Positions 43,723 to 56,629 are shown, numbered from the stretch's first letter. The stretch is 64,000 bases of DNA from Orychophragmus violaceus (GCA_030180135.1 CM058238.1:47457765-47521764); one strand, 5' to 3'. A program made the numbers and translations. Notes: generated by a model not told the origin, from the sequence alone.

Positions 43723-44178
43723 TGATGAGATCTTCCATACATCGATGATTGAGAGGTTGAGACTTGGATATATTATGGCTGTGAAGCCGTGATGATGGAA
43801 GGAATAAGATGATCGATTGGTTAGATCAGAGATTTGCGGAAAGAATATAAACACCACAGCTTAATCTCTTTCAGAATCACACCAAGAAATCAAGGGTTTG
43901 TTGATATGAAACACCAACAGATTTGTTGGATCCAATCTTTTTATCAAAAATCTTTATGAGTTTGGATCAAACAAATCTGTTGGTGTTTCATATCAACAAA
44001 CCCTTGATTTCTTTTGGTGTGATTCTGAAAGAGATTAAGCTGTGGTAATTAGAGATTCTTTCCGCAAATCTCTGATCTAACCAATCGATCATCTGATTCC
44101 TTCCATCATCACGGCTTCACAGCCACAATTTATCCAAGTCTCAACCTCTCAAGCATCAATCTAGGTAAGATCTCATCA
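43723..44178. repeat. Head-to-head LTR palindrome of element D
   Basis: 43723-43930 is the first part of the D LTR. 43931-44178 is the same LTR part in reverse, ending AAGATCTCATCA. The arms are about 200 bp with few mismatches. The inverted piece runs about 20 bases further into the LTR than the direct one, so it came from a separate LTR copy or from an aberrant repair event. Confidence 0.8.
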
Positions 44179-44384
44179 GTTTATATGTACTTACCATGTT
44201 TAGGAAATTGAATAATATCGGTCAAGAGGAACATTGAATATTGTTCGTGATTGTGCGTTAATGTGTCAATATTTATTACTTCCAAATCGTTTTTTTTGTT
44301 TTTTTTAATCTCGGCAAGTTATGTTTGTTTGTAGGTTTTCGTAAAATCGTAACTCCACTAAATATAGAGATCATTCGATTGTTT

Positions 44385-45570
44385 AGGTTGCTAGATAGCT
44401 AATGGTATCAAAATTTCTCTCTCTAGGGTTTATTGGACCGTTTTTGTTGTATTGCTTGTTACACTTGCTCTTCTATTCTTGCATTGTTCTGTGGCTTGGC
44501 CTCTGAGTTAGAAAGCTTAAGTTGATAGTTCATTTTCTTGCTTGCATCAGAAAATCAAAATAAAACGGTTAGGTCATCGTTTGTATACGTATACGCGATT
44601 TGGGTTTCTTTGCATCTGATTGCATTGAGAGATTGTTTACGTGTTGTTCTTCTTGTTTTTCTTCATTAATGTCATCTGGTCCTTGTTCTGACTAGTTTTT
44701 TGCATTAGCTATTGCTTTAGTTGCATAAGAAAACTAAAAGAAGAAGCCTATTTCGAGTTATATATTCATTCCTTTAGGTTGTTAGTTTGTTTTGTATTAT
44801 TTTCAATAGTTTGCATCCTATAAGAAAAAAAAGAATTGGAAACCGGCCTGCACTCATAAAATAGAAATTTGCTAGTTTGTGGTTTTCGTTTTTTTGAATT
44901 CGTTTGCCTTTTTCTTGAATCCGATTTTTGCCTCTTTTTGTTTTGCATGTTTCTATTTCCCTTTGCACTTTATCTTTTGTCTATATTTTATTTTGCAGGA
45001 TTAAATATCAAGTGAGACAAAAACACCAGTGGACATAGATCAAGTACTTGGTGCAATCCAAGCCATTGGAGAGAGACTAAACTGGCTTGAGAAAAAACTC
45101 CACCAGCACCTCCACAACCACCTAGACCACCAACACTCCAAGCTAAAACAGGTCAGCATACGCGTTCCAATGAAGAGGACGACACATGTGAAGACATTCC
45201 TGAGACGACGATGATTATCCACTGCCCAATCTGAATCATAAGCCATTCAACCAAATGAGAGATCCTATCCCCTAGGAAGAATACAAGAGAAAGAGGTACA
45301 AAGGCCTGTTAGTAATGAAAATAAACTAATAGCCCTAATTTTTAAGGAAAGGTTAATCGTCAAGTGCATCTAGAATTGGAAAGAAGAATGGAGTACATCT
45401 TAGAATACTATCCCTACAATGACCAGAAGAATGTAGCCGTAGCCGCAACTGAGCTCACGGACCATGCACTTTCCTGGTGAGACAGAGATGTGTCAGAGAG
45501 GAGAAGACACAAATACGAGCAGGTCACTTCATGGACAGCCATGAAATCTACCTTAGAAGAAGGTAAGTTC
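44385..45570 (+). pseudogene. gag: Leader and gag fragment of a gypsy element (copy B)
   Basis: Parallel to 8830-9984. The gag start ATGGGAGAC of copy A is AAGTGAGAC here, so the start codon is lost. LGAIQAIGERLNWLEKKLHQ, MEYILEYYPYNDQKN and VAATELTDHALSW are readable in shifting frames. It ends LEEGKF at the same codon as copy A, directly before LTR sequence. Confidence 0.65.
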
Positions 45571-46040
45571 TGGATCATCTTGAATCCTCCCTAGGATTGG
45601 CAGATTAGATCATGGAACCAGAATGTGGGAAATCAGTCGGGAAGACTAAGAAGGAGCGTTCCAAGGTCCATAAATGGTTGGGATCGGTGAAAGAAAGGAC
45701 TTAGCCTACGGAAAAATCTAAAAGTGAAGTATTGAGATGAACTAAGCTGAGCTGGATAAGCTGCCGGGAAGCTCAAATTAGCTGGGGTGAGTGTTCGGCA
45801 GTTGGGATAACTAATCAACTGAAGTAAGCTAGTGACCGAACTGAGTAGCTGAGGCGATTGGGCGGTTATGGGTAAAGTGTTGCGACGAACAGACTTGACT
45901 GTTCGGACATCCCATACACACCTATTCGCTGGCTCAGGCGGTTGGGAAAATTCCCTATAAATACTAGGCAACATGATAAGCTGATTAGACGATTCAAACA
46001 TGTCCAAATGCTCAGACTGTCCGAGCATTACCAACTACAA
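45571..46040 (+). repeat. Gypsy LTR family A, truncated copy B
   Basis: Similar to the first about 410 bases of 9985-11362, including the AGCTGAG-rich part and CCCTATAAATACTAGG near 45955. It breaks off soon after the TATA box. Confidence 0.6.
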
Positions 46041-46221
46041 GAAAAATCCAAGAAGATAAACCTGCTCGGCCGATCCGAGTAGGACAGCATGCTCAGACAA
46101 TCCGAGTAGAACATTCCGCTTGGACAATCCGAGGATGACATTCTATTTGGACAGTTCATGAACAGGTCTACTCGACAATTCCCTATCTCATTTTCCCGGC
46201 TTCGAGATCAGACCCGTACGG
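46041..46221 (+). repeat. LTR piece of element H with 27-bp units
   Basis: Three to four 27-bp units such as GCTCGGCCGATCCGAGTAGG match in period and style the array at 62878. The sequence continues across copia F at 60775. Confidence 0.5.
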
Positions 46222-46868
46222 TGTTGGATCTCCTAGGATCTAGGGTTCGTTATATTGAATTTACCAACCTCGTTATTACCTTGATCTGGCAGCGGAATGA
46301 TTGGTGAACGAGATCTAGCGACTCAGATGCTTCGCCTCTACCAGATACACACGCACACAAGCTGGAAACCGGGATGCTAGTGCCGGATCTTTGGGATCTC
46401 TGAGTTCGGGTGTTTCTGCTTTTCTGTCAGAGAAAAACTCGACGGCTAGGGTTCCAGGTCGAAACTATATGACTATATAAAGACCTGGAATGACTTAAAC
46501 CGAACCATAATTAATCAGATTCGTTTAAGTCATAAAACCGAAACTCAATTTCGGAATCGACCCTGTGTCGATCGACACACATACTGTGTCGATCGACACA
46601 CCACCCGAAACTCATTATTGATGTGTATCCAATACACATCCATACGATCATTACTATAATGATCATGCCCATATTTAACGCTTCCAGTTTGCTTAGGTGT
46701 GTGACCCTATAGGATCATATAATACTGGTAGTAAGTCTACAACTTACAGATTGCAAGAGGCTTCTAGCAAAACATTGTAACCGCCCAGTATTATATGAAT
46801 GTCTGATCTCGACACACAACTATCATCAGGAGTGAGTACAAGTGTGATTTCAGGACACTATCCCAACA
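46222..46868 (-). repeat. Copia F 3' LTR
   Basis: 647 bp. It has two perfect TGTGTCGATCGACACA palindromes at about 46564-46602. The purine tract (minus GTACAAGTGGGAGAT) is at 46869-46883. Confidence 0.9.
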
Positions 46869-47699
46869 ATCTCCCACTTGTACTGGAATCATCAATTCCT
46901 ATAATCATTTTGTCTCTATATCTCGATTTGGCATAAGGCAAGATTGGTGTCATCCTTATTAAGCCAACATCGTGTTTATCGAACTCCTGATCTTATACTG
47001 AACAATACAAACAACTGAACTACAGTTCGTTTGAGTGCGGCCACACATTCTCTAAGCATTAAATCTTCGATAGGCCTTGAGATATTTATCTCCCGTTAAT
47101 CAGGAGGGACAAATCCCATCTTGTTCCATCCCTATTTCAACGCACACTTCATGATATACCTGAACAGTGCCGTTATAGTCGCCAGTTACGGGTCGACGTT
47201 TGATAAGGTCAAAGTGTACCAATTCATATGCAAGAAAGCATGATGAACTCAGGTCTAAGGACTATACTCTATAGTCGTAATGAGAACCTCTCATGACACA
47301 TATATAACTATCCTGGAGACTTCTCATTAGTGGGTCATGTCCGATCATATGTTCACCAACATATAACTATGTGACTGACTGCGATAATCATATCGTTGAC
47401 TCCATGAAACTTAGTCAACAGTCACCTCACAAGCTAGTCTCTCGCAATTGTCAGTGTCCCATTTTTGACAACCTCGACTAGGGACAAAACATAATTTACG
47501 TCATCTATAACTTATAGGGTTTCATGATCAAGTCCTCAACTTGATGACCTATAATATGACATAAAATTATTTTGGGACCATTATTTAGATCACAATAAAT
47601 AATGCTGAAATCAAATTTCATTAAACATATCCAAAAGTATGTTTACAAGAGCATCTTATTATAACTAAAATAAAACTAAAACTCCCACTAGAATTAAGA

Positions 47700-50077
47700 T
47701 TACATCTTAAGAACTCTAATGCCTACAGCAGTCGTATGACTCTCATGCTTAGGCCTTGGGAGTGGCTTAGTCAGAGGATCAGCGACATTCTCGTCCGTCG
47801 GAACTCGGCTGATCTTCACATCACCTCTATTGACGATATCACGAATCAGGTGATATCTCCTCTCTACGTGTTTGGACTTCTGGTGTGACCTGGGTTCTTT
47901 CGCCTGAGCAATGGCTCCGTTGTTGTCACAAAACAAAGCCACTGGCTCCAAGATACTAGGAACCACACCAAGTTCAGTCATGAACTTCTTGATCCAAACA
48001 GCTTCCTTTGCCGCTTCTGAAGCAACAACATATTCAGCTTCCGTTGTGGAATCAACTACGGTATTCTGCTTAGAGCTCTTCCAGCTCACTGCACCGCCAT
48101 TTAGACAGAAGACATATCCAGACTGTGATCGGAAATCGCCTATGTCCGTCTGAAAACTCGCATCGGTGAATCCATTCACCACAAGTTCTTCACTTCCTCC
48201 ATACACCAGGAACTTATCCTTAGTATGCCTCAAATACTTGAGAATATTCTTGACAGCTGTCCAGTGAACTTCACCTGGATCAGATTGGTATCTACTCGTC
48301 ATGCTTAACGCGTAAGCTACATCTGGACGAGTGCAGAGCATGGCATACATGATAGATCCTATTGCTGAAGCATAAGGAATCCTATCCATGCGCTCTCGCT
48401 CAGCATGTGTCGCCGGACACTGCTTCTTGCTGAGACTAATGCCATGAGACATTGGTATGAAGCCCTTCTTGGAATCATGCATCTTGAATATGTGCAACAC
48501 CTTATCAATATAAGTGTCCTGGCACAATCCAATCAGCCTGTTCACTCTATCTCTGTAGATTCTGATTCCAAGGATGTACGCGGCTTCTCCCATGTCTTTC
48601 ATGGAAAAACAACTTCCGAGCCAAGTCTTAATAGACTGAAGCAACGGAACGTCATTACCGAGAAGGAGTATGTCATCGATATATAGTACAAGAAACGCAA
48701 TTCTGCTCCCACTAGTCTTCTTGTATACACATGGTTCTTCCTCGTTCTTGACGAAACCAAATTGTTTTACTGCTTCATCAAAACGAAGATTCCAACTCCG
48801 TGATGCTTGCTTCAATCCATAAATGGATTTATGAAGCTTGCATACCTTCCTAGCATTCTTAGGATCTACAAAACCTTCAGGCTGTGTCATATACACATCC
48901 TCTTCCAGAATACCATTCAGGAATGCGGTTTTGACATCCATCTGCCAAATCTCATAGTCATAATGAGCGGCAGTTGCTAGAAGAATCCGAATGGATTTAA
49001 GCATAGCGACTGGGGAATAGGTTTCATCATAGTCAATACCATGAATTTGCTTGAAACCTTTAGCCACCAACCTCGCTTTGTAAATTTGCACATTGCCATC
49101 CACGTCAATCTTCTTCTTGAAAATCCATTTACACTCAATGGCTTTTGCACCATTAGGTAAATCGACCAAGGACCATACTTGGTTTTCTGACATGGATCCC
49201 ATTTCGGATTTAGAGGTTCCAAGCCACTTTTCGGAGTCCGGGCCCATCATTGCTTCCGCGAAGTTTGCAGGTTCGTCACTATAAATGATCATCAAATCAT
49301 TGGAATTGGTCACGAGAAATCCATAGTATCTCTCGGGTTCGTGACGGATCCTTCCGGATCTGCGAACTTCAGGCTCCACAGGCGCCGGTTCCACAGAACT
49401 TTGTGGATCCAACTGCTGCTCTTCCTCAACAGGTTGAGCAGCTTCCTGTGCATCTTGAATTTCTTCGAGATGTACTTTACTCCCACTGTTTTTCTTACAA
49501 AGAAACTCCCTCTCAAGAAAAGAACAATCCCGAGCAAGAAATACTTTGTTCTCAGATTGGTTGTAAAAGTAGTATGCCTTGGTTTCCCTAGGATAACCAA
49601 CGAAGTAGCATTTATCTGATTTGGGTGCGAGCTTGTCAGAGATTAAACGTTTGACATAAGCCTCACAACCCCAAATCTTCAGGAAAGACAGACTAGGAAT
49701 GTTCCCAGTCCACAATTCATGTGGTGTCTTTTCCACTGATTTAGATGGCACCCTATTTAGTGTAAACGCAGACGTTTCTAGAGCGTATCCCCAAAAGGAT
49801 AATGGAAGATTTGAATGACTCATCATAGACCGAACCATATCCAATAAAGTTTGATTCCTCCTCTCTGACACTCCATTCCATTGGGGTATTCCAGGAGGAG
49901 TGAGTTGTGAAACAATTCCACACTCGCTCAGATAGTCGCTGAACTCTTGACTCAAGTATTCTCCTCCGCGATCCGATCGCAGGACTTTGATACTTTTGCC
50001 AAGTTGGTTCTGTACTTCATTCTTGAATTCCTTGAATCTATCAAAGGATTCTGACTTGTGTCTCATCAAATAGACAT
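47700..50077 (-). pseudogene. pol: Copia F integrase (second half), RT and RNase H
   Basis: Open for about 790 codons. Integrase catalytic residues are in SDRGGEYLS (about residue 34) and NGVSERRN (about 68). The RT has VDVKTAFLNG-type block A (MDVKTAFLNGILEED, about 378) and LVLYIDDILLLGND (about 463). RNase H has TDASFQTD, STTEAEYVVASEA and the C-terminal HIERRYH-like helix. It ends PRPKHESHTTAVGIRVLKM. All catalytic acids are present. The first half of integrase is at 57272-57450, on the other side of copia G, so this is a split rather than decayed gene. Confidence 0.9.
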
Positions 50078-50082
50078 AGCCA

Positions 50083-50719
50083 TGTTGGAATTATGTCCAG
50101 TAATCTCTGTACTGTCTCTAGAAAGTAAGAGTATGTCAATGATCAGACATAAGTCATATAATACTGGGGGTCATGATGGCTTGCTAGAGTCCGCTCATGA
50201 TCTATAAATCTTGGATTTATTGCCTTTATTATATGATCCCATATGGGTCACACGCCTAAGCTAACAGGAAAATATGAAGGAACGGTTCAGCAGAAGTACG
50301 GTAAAAGTGCTAGGCATTTATTGTACTTAGAGAGATTAAAGGGCCTGATTAAATCTAAGGGATTTAATCAGACTGAGAATTGGGCCCAAAAGCCCATGAG
50401 AACTAGAAGGGGTTTTAATGAATAAAACTTAACCTAGCTCTCTAATTTCTCTTGAGCCTCCTGCGCCTCTTATCTCTCTCTCTGCGCCTCCCACCATCTT
50501 GGTCTAGCAGCCAACTTCCTGCAGTGTGCGTGTGTGAGCCTTTGGAGGAGCTATCTCTTGGTGGTTCTGCTGATCTCAGACAATACCTCTTCTTCCGCTG
50601 CATAAACAAGGTATTAGGTGAGATCCTTTATGTTTCTAGCAAGAGAACCTAGATCTGGCATGTTTAGTAGGATCAATTAATCTGATGAATTGAACCAAGA
50701 AACTCTAAACAATCCTTCA
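50083..50719 (+). repeat. Copia G 5' LTR
   Basis: 637 bp. It contains a CTCTTGAGCC/TATCTCTCTCTCTGCG pyrimidine-rich segment near 50448-50490. The primer site TGGTATCAGAGCC follows one base after the end. Confidence 0.92.
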
Positions 50720-50720
50720 G

Positions 50721-50733
50721 TGGTATCAGAGCC
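50721..50733 (+). other. Copia G primer-binding site
   Basis: TGGTATCAGAGCC, complementary to the tRNA-iMet 3' end. Confidence 0.88.
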
Positions 50734-52366
50734 ATTGGTTCTGTTAGGATTTCTTGTTTAGAATCATGTTTAGGTTGTTTAGAAGTGTTTGAATCAATCT
50801 ATTGATAAGAAAAACACTTAAGAAACAAAGAATTAAAACCTAAACTAATTGAAATCGCATGATCCGATCTATATGAATCGGTATGCGTCGGAATGATGAT
50901 CGCCAAAGGATCACCATGTCCGGATCGAGTGACGCGCGGTGAACCGATCGCATGGATCGATCGATCGCTTGGATCGACCCGCTCGCGTACCGTCCCGATC
51001 ACGACCCGAGCTCGTCCCGATCGATCGCGCGGCTTGCCCGATCACGTCCCGATCGCGGAAACATGATGCGCGATGATCGCGGCCGTCCCGTCCCGTCCCG
51101 TTCCCGTCCCACCATCGTCCGTGCATCGCGTGGTCGAGTGACAAGCCGATCCCGTATCGTGTCTCGTCTCGATCGCGAAGCTAGGTCACGACCGTGATCG
51201 GTTCGTGACCAATCGGTTCGGTTCGGTTAAAAGGTTCGGTTTAAAACTTATTGAAACTTAAACGTCACGATTTAATAAGCAGACTTAATAAAATTTATTA
51301 AGTTCTGGTTAAACCGGGATAAGAAATCCAAAGTCGTAAAATTGGATTTAGTGCCTAAACCAGTGGTTTTCTAATTTGATTTGGTTGGACCAAATAAATT
51401 GAGAAAATCCGGTTTAGTAAATAACCGGTTGACAATTGTGGTCATCGTAGTAATTAATTTTGGTTAGACCAATTTTAATGAACCAGACCGGTTATGTCAT
51501 TTAATTGGGCAATTGGGTTATGTCTTGGACATGGACCAATTCTTGGGCCTCGGGCCAAGAAGTTAAAACAATTGGGCCAATTATTTGAGTCTTTTCTTCA
51601 GATTTAATTTAAAATTTATTTAAATAAAATTTAAAATAGATTTTAAATTAATCAGTTTCCAAAATCTGAAATTAGAAAGTTTCTTAGAATAGAAGTTTCT
51701 AGATTTGCATGTTTTGGATATTTAGGAAATTTCTATAGTTAGAAAGTTTCCAATTTTAGGAAGTTTCCAATTTTAGAATGTTTCCAAAATAAGTAGGTTT
51801 CCAAAATGGAAAGTTTCCAAAAATAGTAATCTTCTATTTTGGGGATGAAATTTTAATAAACCTACAAACCTCAAATAATATCAAGCGTTGGATGTCTTGT
51901 CCAGATTATGTCAGCTGTTGAAGCCCATTCAATCGTACACACGGCCTTACAGTGTGAGGGTGTCTATCTTTTGCGTGGGTAAGACAGTTTGTGATTCATT
52001 AATGTCATTGGGAGTCCCAGACATTAGTGATTACATGACTGTATAGTCTGGTTTTCTTGACTAGGCCATCGGGAGTCCCGGGCCTTGAGACATCAGAGTG
52101 GATTGGGCCTCGGGCCCAAAATTCACAACCAAGAGTTATATCACGGATATAATTAGCCGAGATAGGGCTTACCGATATAAGCTAAGGTTGGGTGACGGCC
52201 AGTGGCCCACTTTGATCTTAGTTATATGTGGATCTTGGAATCATTATATTCTATTGAGGGTAACTGATGTTATTGAATATAATGCGAGATTAATCATATT
52301 AAATATAATGCGAGATTAATCATATTGAACATATTAACTAAAATTCTTTTATCTTAAATTTCAGTT
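50734..52366 (+). other. Copia G leader with a CpG-rich block
   Basis: 1.6 kb of non-coding leader. 50880-51215 is strikingly CpG-rich, built of CGATCG, CCCGTCCCG and GATCGATCG words. The rest is AT-rich with TTTCCAAAAT repeats at 51650-51840. Small frames on either strand in the CpG block reflect composition only. Confidence 0.6.
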
Positions 52367-53257
52367 ATGACTAGCACAAACAATCAAAACACTTTCTCGA
52401 TCCGGTCTGTCCTTGAGATGGACAAGCTGAACGGATCAAATTTCTTGACTTGGTCGCGGAACCTGAGGCTAGTCCTCAGGCAGGAGAGAAAGGACTATGT
52501 TCTTGAGAGAGCTCTCCCCGTGAGGATCGGGTCCAATGCCTCCCATGCAGTATATGATGCTTGGAATAAGCATTATAATGATGCGGTAGATGTGCGTGGT
52601 CTGATATTGGCTACCATGGACTCAGACTTACGGGAGCAATATGAGAACATGGAGTCGCCAATAGAGATGATCAGCAGCCTGAAATTGAAATTTCAGGAGC
52701 AGGTAAGAGTGGAGAGATACCAGTTGGTTAAGTCTCTCACTAGCTGCAAGCTACCAAATGATCATCCAGTGAGTCCTCATGTCAGTAAAATGATGGGTTA
52801 CATTGATAACCTGAGGAAACTGGATTATCCAGTTAGCCAAGAATTGGCAACTGAGATCATTCTGCAGTCACTGCCGTCAAGCTATGATAAGTTCAGAAGG
52901 AACTATATCAAGAAAGGCTTAACGAAGACGCTGACTGAACTGCATGATATGCTCAAGACAGTTGAGCCAAACGTGAAGAGTACCCAGTATAATCTCATAA
53001 TAGAGAAGGGTAGGTTTATTAAACCTAATGCTGACAAGGGTGAAGACAAAGTTGTCCAGATTTTGAATCATGGCAAGAGTGTGTCTTCTGAGCCCAAGTC
53101 AGATACCTCTTACGTTGGTAAGTGCTGCTACTGTAAAGAGACTGGGCATTGGAAGAGAGATTGCATTAAATTCATGGAAGATGATGAGGAGTTGAAGTTG
53201 ATGTATGAGACTACTTCCTCAGGTATTCATGTTATTACTTCAAGTTCTACCTTATAA
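52367..53257 (+). CDS. gag: Copia G Gag
   Basis: 296 codons, uninterrupted. UBN2-type gag from NTFSIRSVLEMDKLNGSNF to about residue 200 forms the particle shell. The nucleocapsid zinc knuckle CCYCKETGHWKRDCIKF (about 255-271) keeps all four ligands. A stop replaces the codon just before the protease, so the protein ends as free Gag. It is similar in length and layout to the first 296 residues of copia F's polyprotein. It would bind and package element RNA. A frame this well preserved next to a ruined pol suggests either recent loss of pol or selection for Gag. Confidence 0.8.
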   Translation: MTSTNNQNTFSIRSVLEMDKLNGSNFLTWSRNLRLVLRQERKDYVLERALPVRIGSNASHAVYDAWNKHYNDAVDVRGLILATMDSDLREQYENMESPIEMISSLKLKFQEQVRVERYQLVKSLTSCKLPNDHPVSPHVSKMMGYIDNLRKLDYPVSQELATEIILQSLPSSYDKFRRNYIKKGLTKTLTELHDMLKTVEPNVKSTQYNLIIEKGRFIKPNADKGEDKVVQILNHGKSVSSEPKSDTSYVGKCCYCKETGHWKRDCIKFMEDDEELKLMYETTSSGIHVITSSSTL

Positions 53258-55790
53258 GTATTGGATACTGGTTGTGGCACTGATATTTGTGATAATATGC
53301 AGAGCCTAAGCAACCGTAGAATGTTGAAGGAAGGACAAGTGGATCTACATGTCTGGAAGGAGCTATGGAAGCTGCCTCAGCCGTAGGGTTTTCACTTGTA
53401 GATGCCTTTAAGACTTGGTTTTGTATTAAGTAATTGCTACAATGTACCTGCTTTAAGCAGAGTTGTCTTTCATTTTCTTGTAAGAATTTGAATGTTTTTC
53501 ATTTCGATAAAAGACAAGTTTTGTTCTTTTGATCTTAATGAAATATTAATTGTAGCACCCTATTCAAGGAATGGGTTTTATATCTTAAACCATAGAGTGC
53601 CTAAAATGTAACATAAATACCGCAATTGGTTTAAATCTGATGAATTAAACCTGATTTTTCTTGGCATAAATGTTTTGGTCACATAGAGTAAGTCAGATTC
53701 AGAAACCCCATAGTCATGGACTTTTGGGCTCATTTGAATGGATATCTTATGAGACTTGAATTCTGCTTACTAGACCAAAAAGACAAAGGGCCCATCTTAG
53801 CCGAGCTAGAGAAAGGCCCAAAGGCTTATTGGAGATTGAACATACTCATGTATGTGGTCCGATGAGCAGTAATACCAGAGAAAATTTCATGTACTTCATT
53901 GTCTCTACTGATTACTTCAGTGAGTAAGACTGTGTTCATTTGATGAGACACGAGTCAGAATTCTTTGAAATGGTCGAAAGAATTCCAGAATGAGGTATAG
54001 AATCTGAGTGACTGAAGTATTGAGACTCTGGATTAGATCACGAGTGAGAATACTTAAGTCATTGATGGTGTGATCATCTGATTGAGTGTGAAGTCGTTTC
54101 ACAGCTCATTTCTCCTGAAAACCTGGAGGTGTTTCTGTGAGAAAGAATCAGATCTTATCAGAAATGATTAAAGATGAGTCACACGAATCTTCCATGATAT
54201 TTTTTAAGAATAACGCTCTAGAAATATCTAAGTTTACGCTGAAATAGTTCTACCAATATCAGTTGAAAGACACCACTTAAATGTGGATTGGAAATGATCC
54301 AAATTCGTCTTTACTGAGTATTTGTAGTTGTGCTACTTTGCTGGTTGTCCTAGGGAAACCAAGGCTTGTTACTTTTTACGTCCATTCCGAAAACGAAGTT
54401 AGGTTGTTCGGAATTCTGTTTTCTAAAAGGAAAGTTGCTTTCCAAGAAAAACAGTGGGAGTAAAAGTATAACTCGAAGAAATTCGAGAAATGCAGGAGGC
54501 TGCTCAACCTGTTGAGGGAGAGCAGCGGATGGATTTACAAATTTCTGTAGAATCTACACCTGTAGAGCCTGAATTTCGCAGATTTGAATCCGTCACTAAT
54601 CCGAGAGTGATTTCTCGTGATTTATTGCCATGATCTGATGATCATTGAAAGTGACGAACCTGCGAAATTCGCAGAAGCGAAAGTGAGCCCTGACTCCGAA
54701 AAATTACACTGTGTGTAAGTTAGCTTCATCGATCCATTCATGGATAGAAGCAAACATATCGGAGTTGGAATCTTCGTTCTGTTGAAGTAGTCAAGGTTTT
54801 GACCTGAACAGGAACGAAATGGAACTGTGCGTTTACTAATAGATAAGTGGGAGCGATGTTGCATTTCTCATAGTGTATGTCGATGACATACTGATTCTCG
54901 GAAATAACGTTCCAAAGCTGCAGTCGGTAAAGGACAGGCTTGGGAGTTGTTTTTAATGATTGACATGGGTAAAGCCACGTATATTCTTGGACTTTGGATC
55001 TAAAAGATAGAGATCCAAAAGAGCTGGTAGGACAATGTCAGGATTCTTAAATTGACAAAGTCCTACACGTTTTCAGCAATCCAAGAAGGGTTTTATGCCA
55101 ATGTCACATGGCATTAAGTTAAGCAAGAAACAGTGTCCCACGATAACTGCTGAGCTTGAATGCATGGATGAGATTCCATATGCGTCGGCAATTGGATCTA
55201 TCATGTATGCCATGACACGTACTTGTTTTGATGTTGCTTTAATGTTAAGCAAGACAAGTAAAGACCAGTCAAATCCAGCAAAGAATCACTGGATAGACGT
55301 AATGAATATTCTCAAGTATTTGGAAAATACTTAGGATACGTTCTTGATTTACGGAGAAAGTGAGGTGCTACGAGTCGGTAGAGTCTGAAAGGCAAGTTTC
55401 CAACGGACAAAGATGATTTCCGCTCACAGTCCGGTTATATCTTGTGTCTATCTGGCGGTGCAAGGCACTGTTGCTGACTCCATGACTTAAGCTGAACATT
55501 TCGCAGCTTGAGAAGCGGCGAAAGAGGTTGTTTGGAAAGAAGAGTTCGTCACTGAACTTGATGTGATTCCCAGCATAGATGAGACTAGCTGCACATCAGA
55601 GGTCCAAACACCTTGAGGGTAGGTATAACCTATTCCGTGAGATAAATGACAGTGATGTTAAGTAGATCAGTAAGTTTCAACGAATGAGAACGTTGCTAAT
55701 CTATTAACGAAGCCACTCCTTAGGCCTAAGCACGAGTCGCGGACTGTTGCTGTAGGATAAGTGAAATTAAGATGTAGTCTTAATTTCAGT
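53258..55790 (+). pseudogene. Copia G pol remnants
   Basis: Recognisable islands in order: protease VLDTGCGTDICDNMQ (about 53261), pre-integrase and integrase scraps, IN C-terminal part around 54340-54470, RT scraps, MPMSHGIKLSKKQCP at 55095-55334, and RNase H end NVANLLTKPLLRPKHESR near 55700. Stops, frameshifts and deletions lie between all of them. Integrase and RT catalytic motifs are not intact. Confidence 0.8.
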
Positions 55791-56629
55791 GGGAGTTAGT
55801 AAAGGGCTTTATTTAGTTATTGATATGTTCTTGTAAAACATTTTAAGATGTTTAATAAAATTATTTTATGATTATTTTAACTGTGATGAAATAATCGTTC
55901 CAAAATGATATGAACCATTTTATAGGTCATCGAAGTAAGTGACTTGATCTTGAGTCATCAAAGTCATTTAGCTTGATCATGAGACCCTATATTTGATAGA
56001 TGGCTTATATCATCATGTCCCTAGTCGAAGGTTGTTGAAATTGGAACACCAACAACCGCGTGAGACTAGATTGGTATGTGACTTATGACAAAGTCTCAGG
56101 ATGTCATAGATGCACGGCATCAAAGTCAGTACATAGGTGTATGTTGGGGTACATACGACCGGACAAGACCCGCTTATAAGAACTCTTCAGGATATTTATA
56201 TCTGTGTCATAAGAGATTCTTACTACGACTATAGAGTATAGTCCTTAGACCTGAGTTCGCATGCATGTGACTGCACATGAACTGATGCATTTTTGATCAT
56301 TGTCTAACGCTGTCGTTAAGCGATAGTTATAAGGACCTTGTTTGGGTGTATTATGAAATGAGTAGTTTACAGTGATGGAACAAGACGGGATTTGTCCCTC
56401 CAATATAAATGGAGTGAATATCTCTAGGCCAATCGGAGATTTGAATACTGGAAAATGCATGGCCATGCTCAAACGGACTGTCCCTAGTCGTTTGGATTGT
56501 CAGTATCAAATCAGAGTCCGATGAACATGATTAGCCTTTATAAGGATGACACTCATCTTGCCTTATGACTAATCGAGATATTGAGACAAAAGGAATATGA
56601 ATACAGAGATTCCAGTACAAGTGGGAGAT
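55791..56629 (+). other. Copia G 3' untranslated region and purine tract
   Basis: No coding. Similar in parts to the non-coding stretch between RNase H and LTR in E and F. It ends with the purine tract GTACAAGTGGGAGAT at 56615-56629, identical to that of E and F. Confidence 0.7.

Larger units (their letters stand above)
32869..43930 (-). mobile_element. Non-autonomous gypsy-derived element D, minus strand, split by copia E
   Basis: The left LTR begins TGATGAGATCTTCC at 32869. The other LTR begins with the same bases at 43723, just after a reversed iMet primer site (43709-43720). Reading right to left inside are a gag N-terminal remnant, a protease remnant, an unfamiliar 357-codon ORF, the C-terminal tail of a gypsy polyprotein and the 3' LTR. 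Reverse transcriptase, RNase H and integrase core are absent. Copia E interrupts the protease at 35526-42814. The 5' LTR is truncated and fused to an inverted copy. Confidence 0.7.

Noticed and set aside
50911..51197. Arg/Asp/Ser-rich ORFs in the copia G leader
   Set aside because: Composition artefact of the GATCG/CCCGT block in an untranslated leader.
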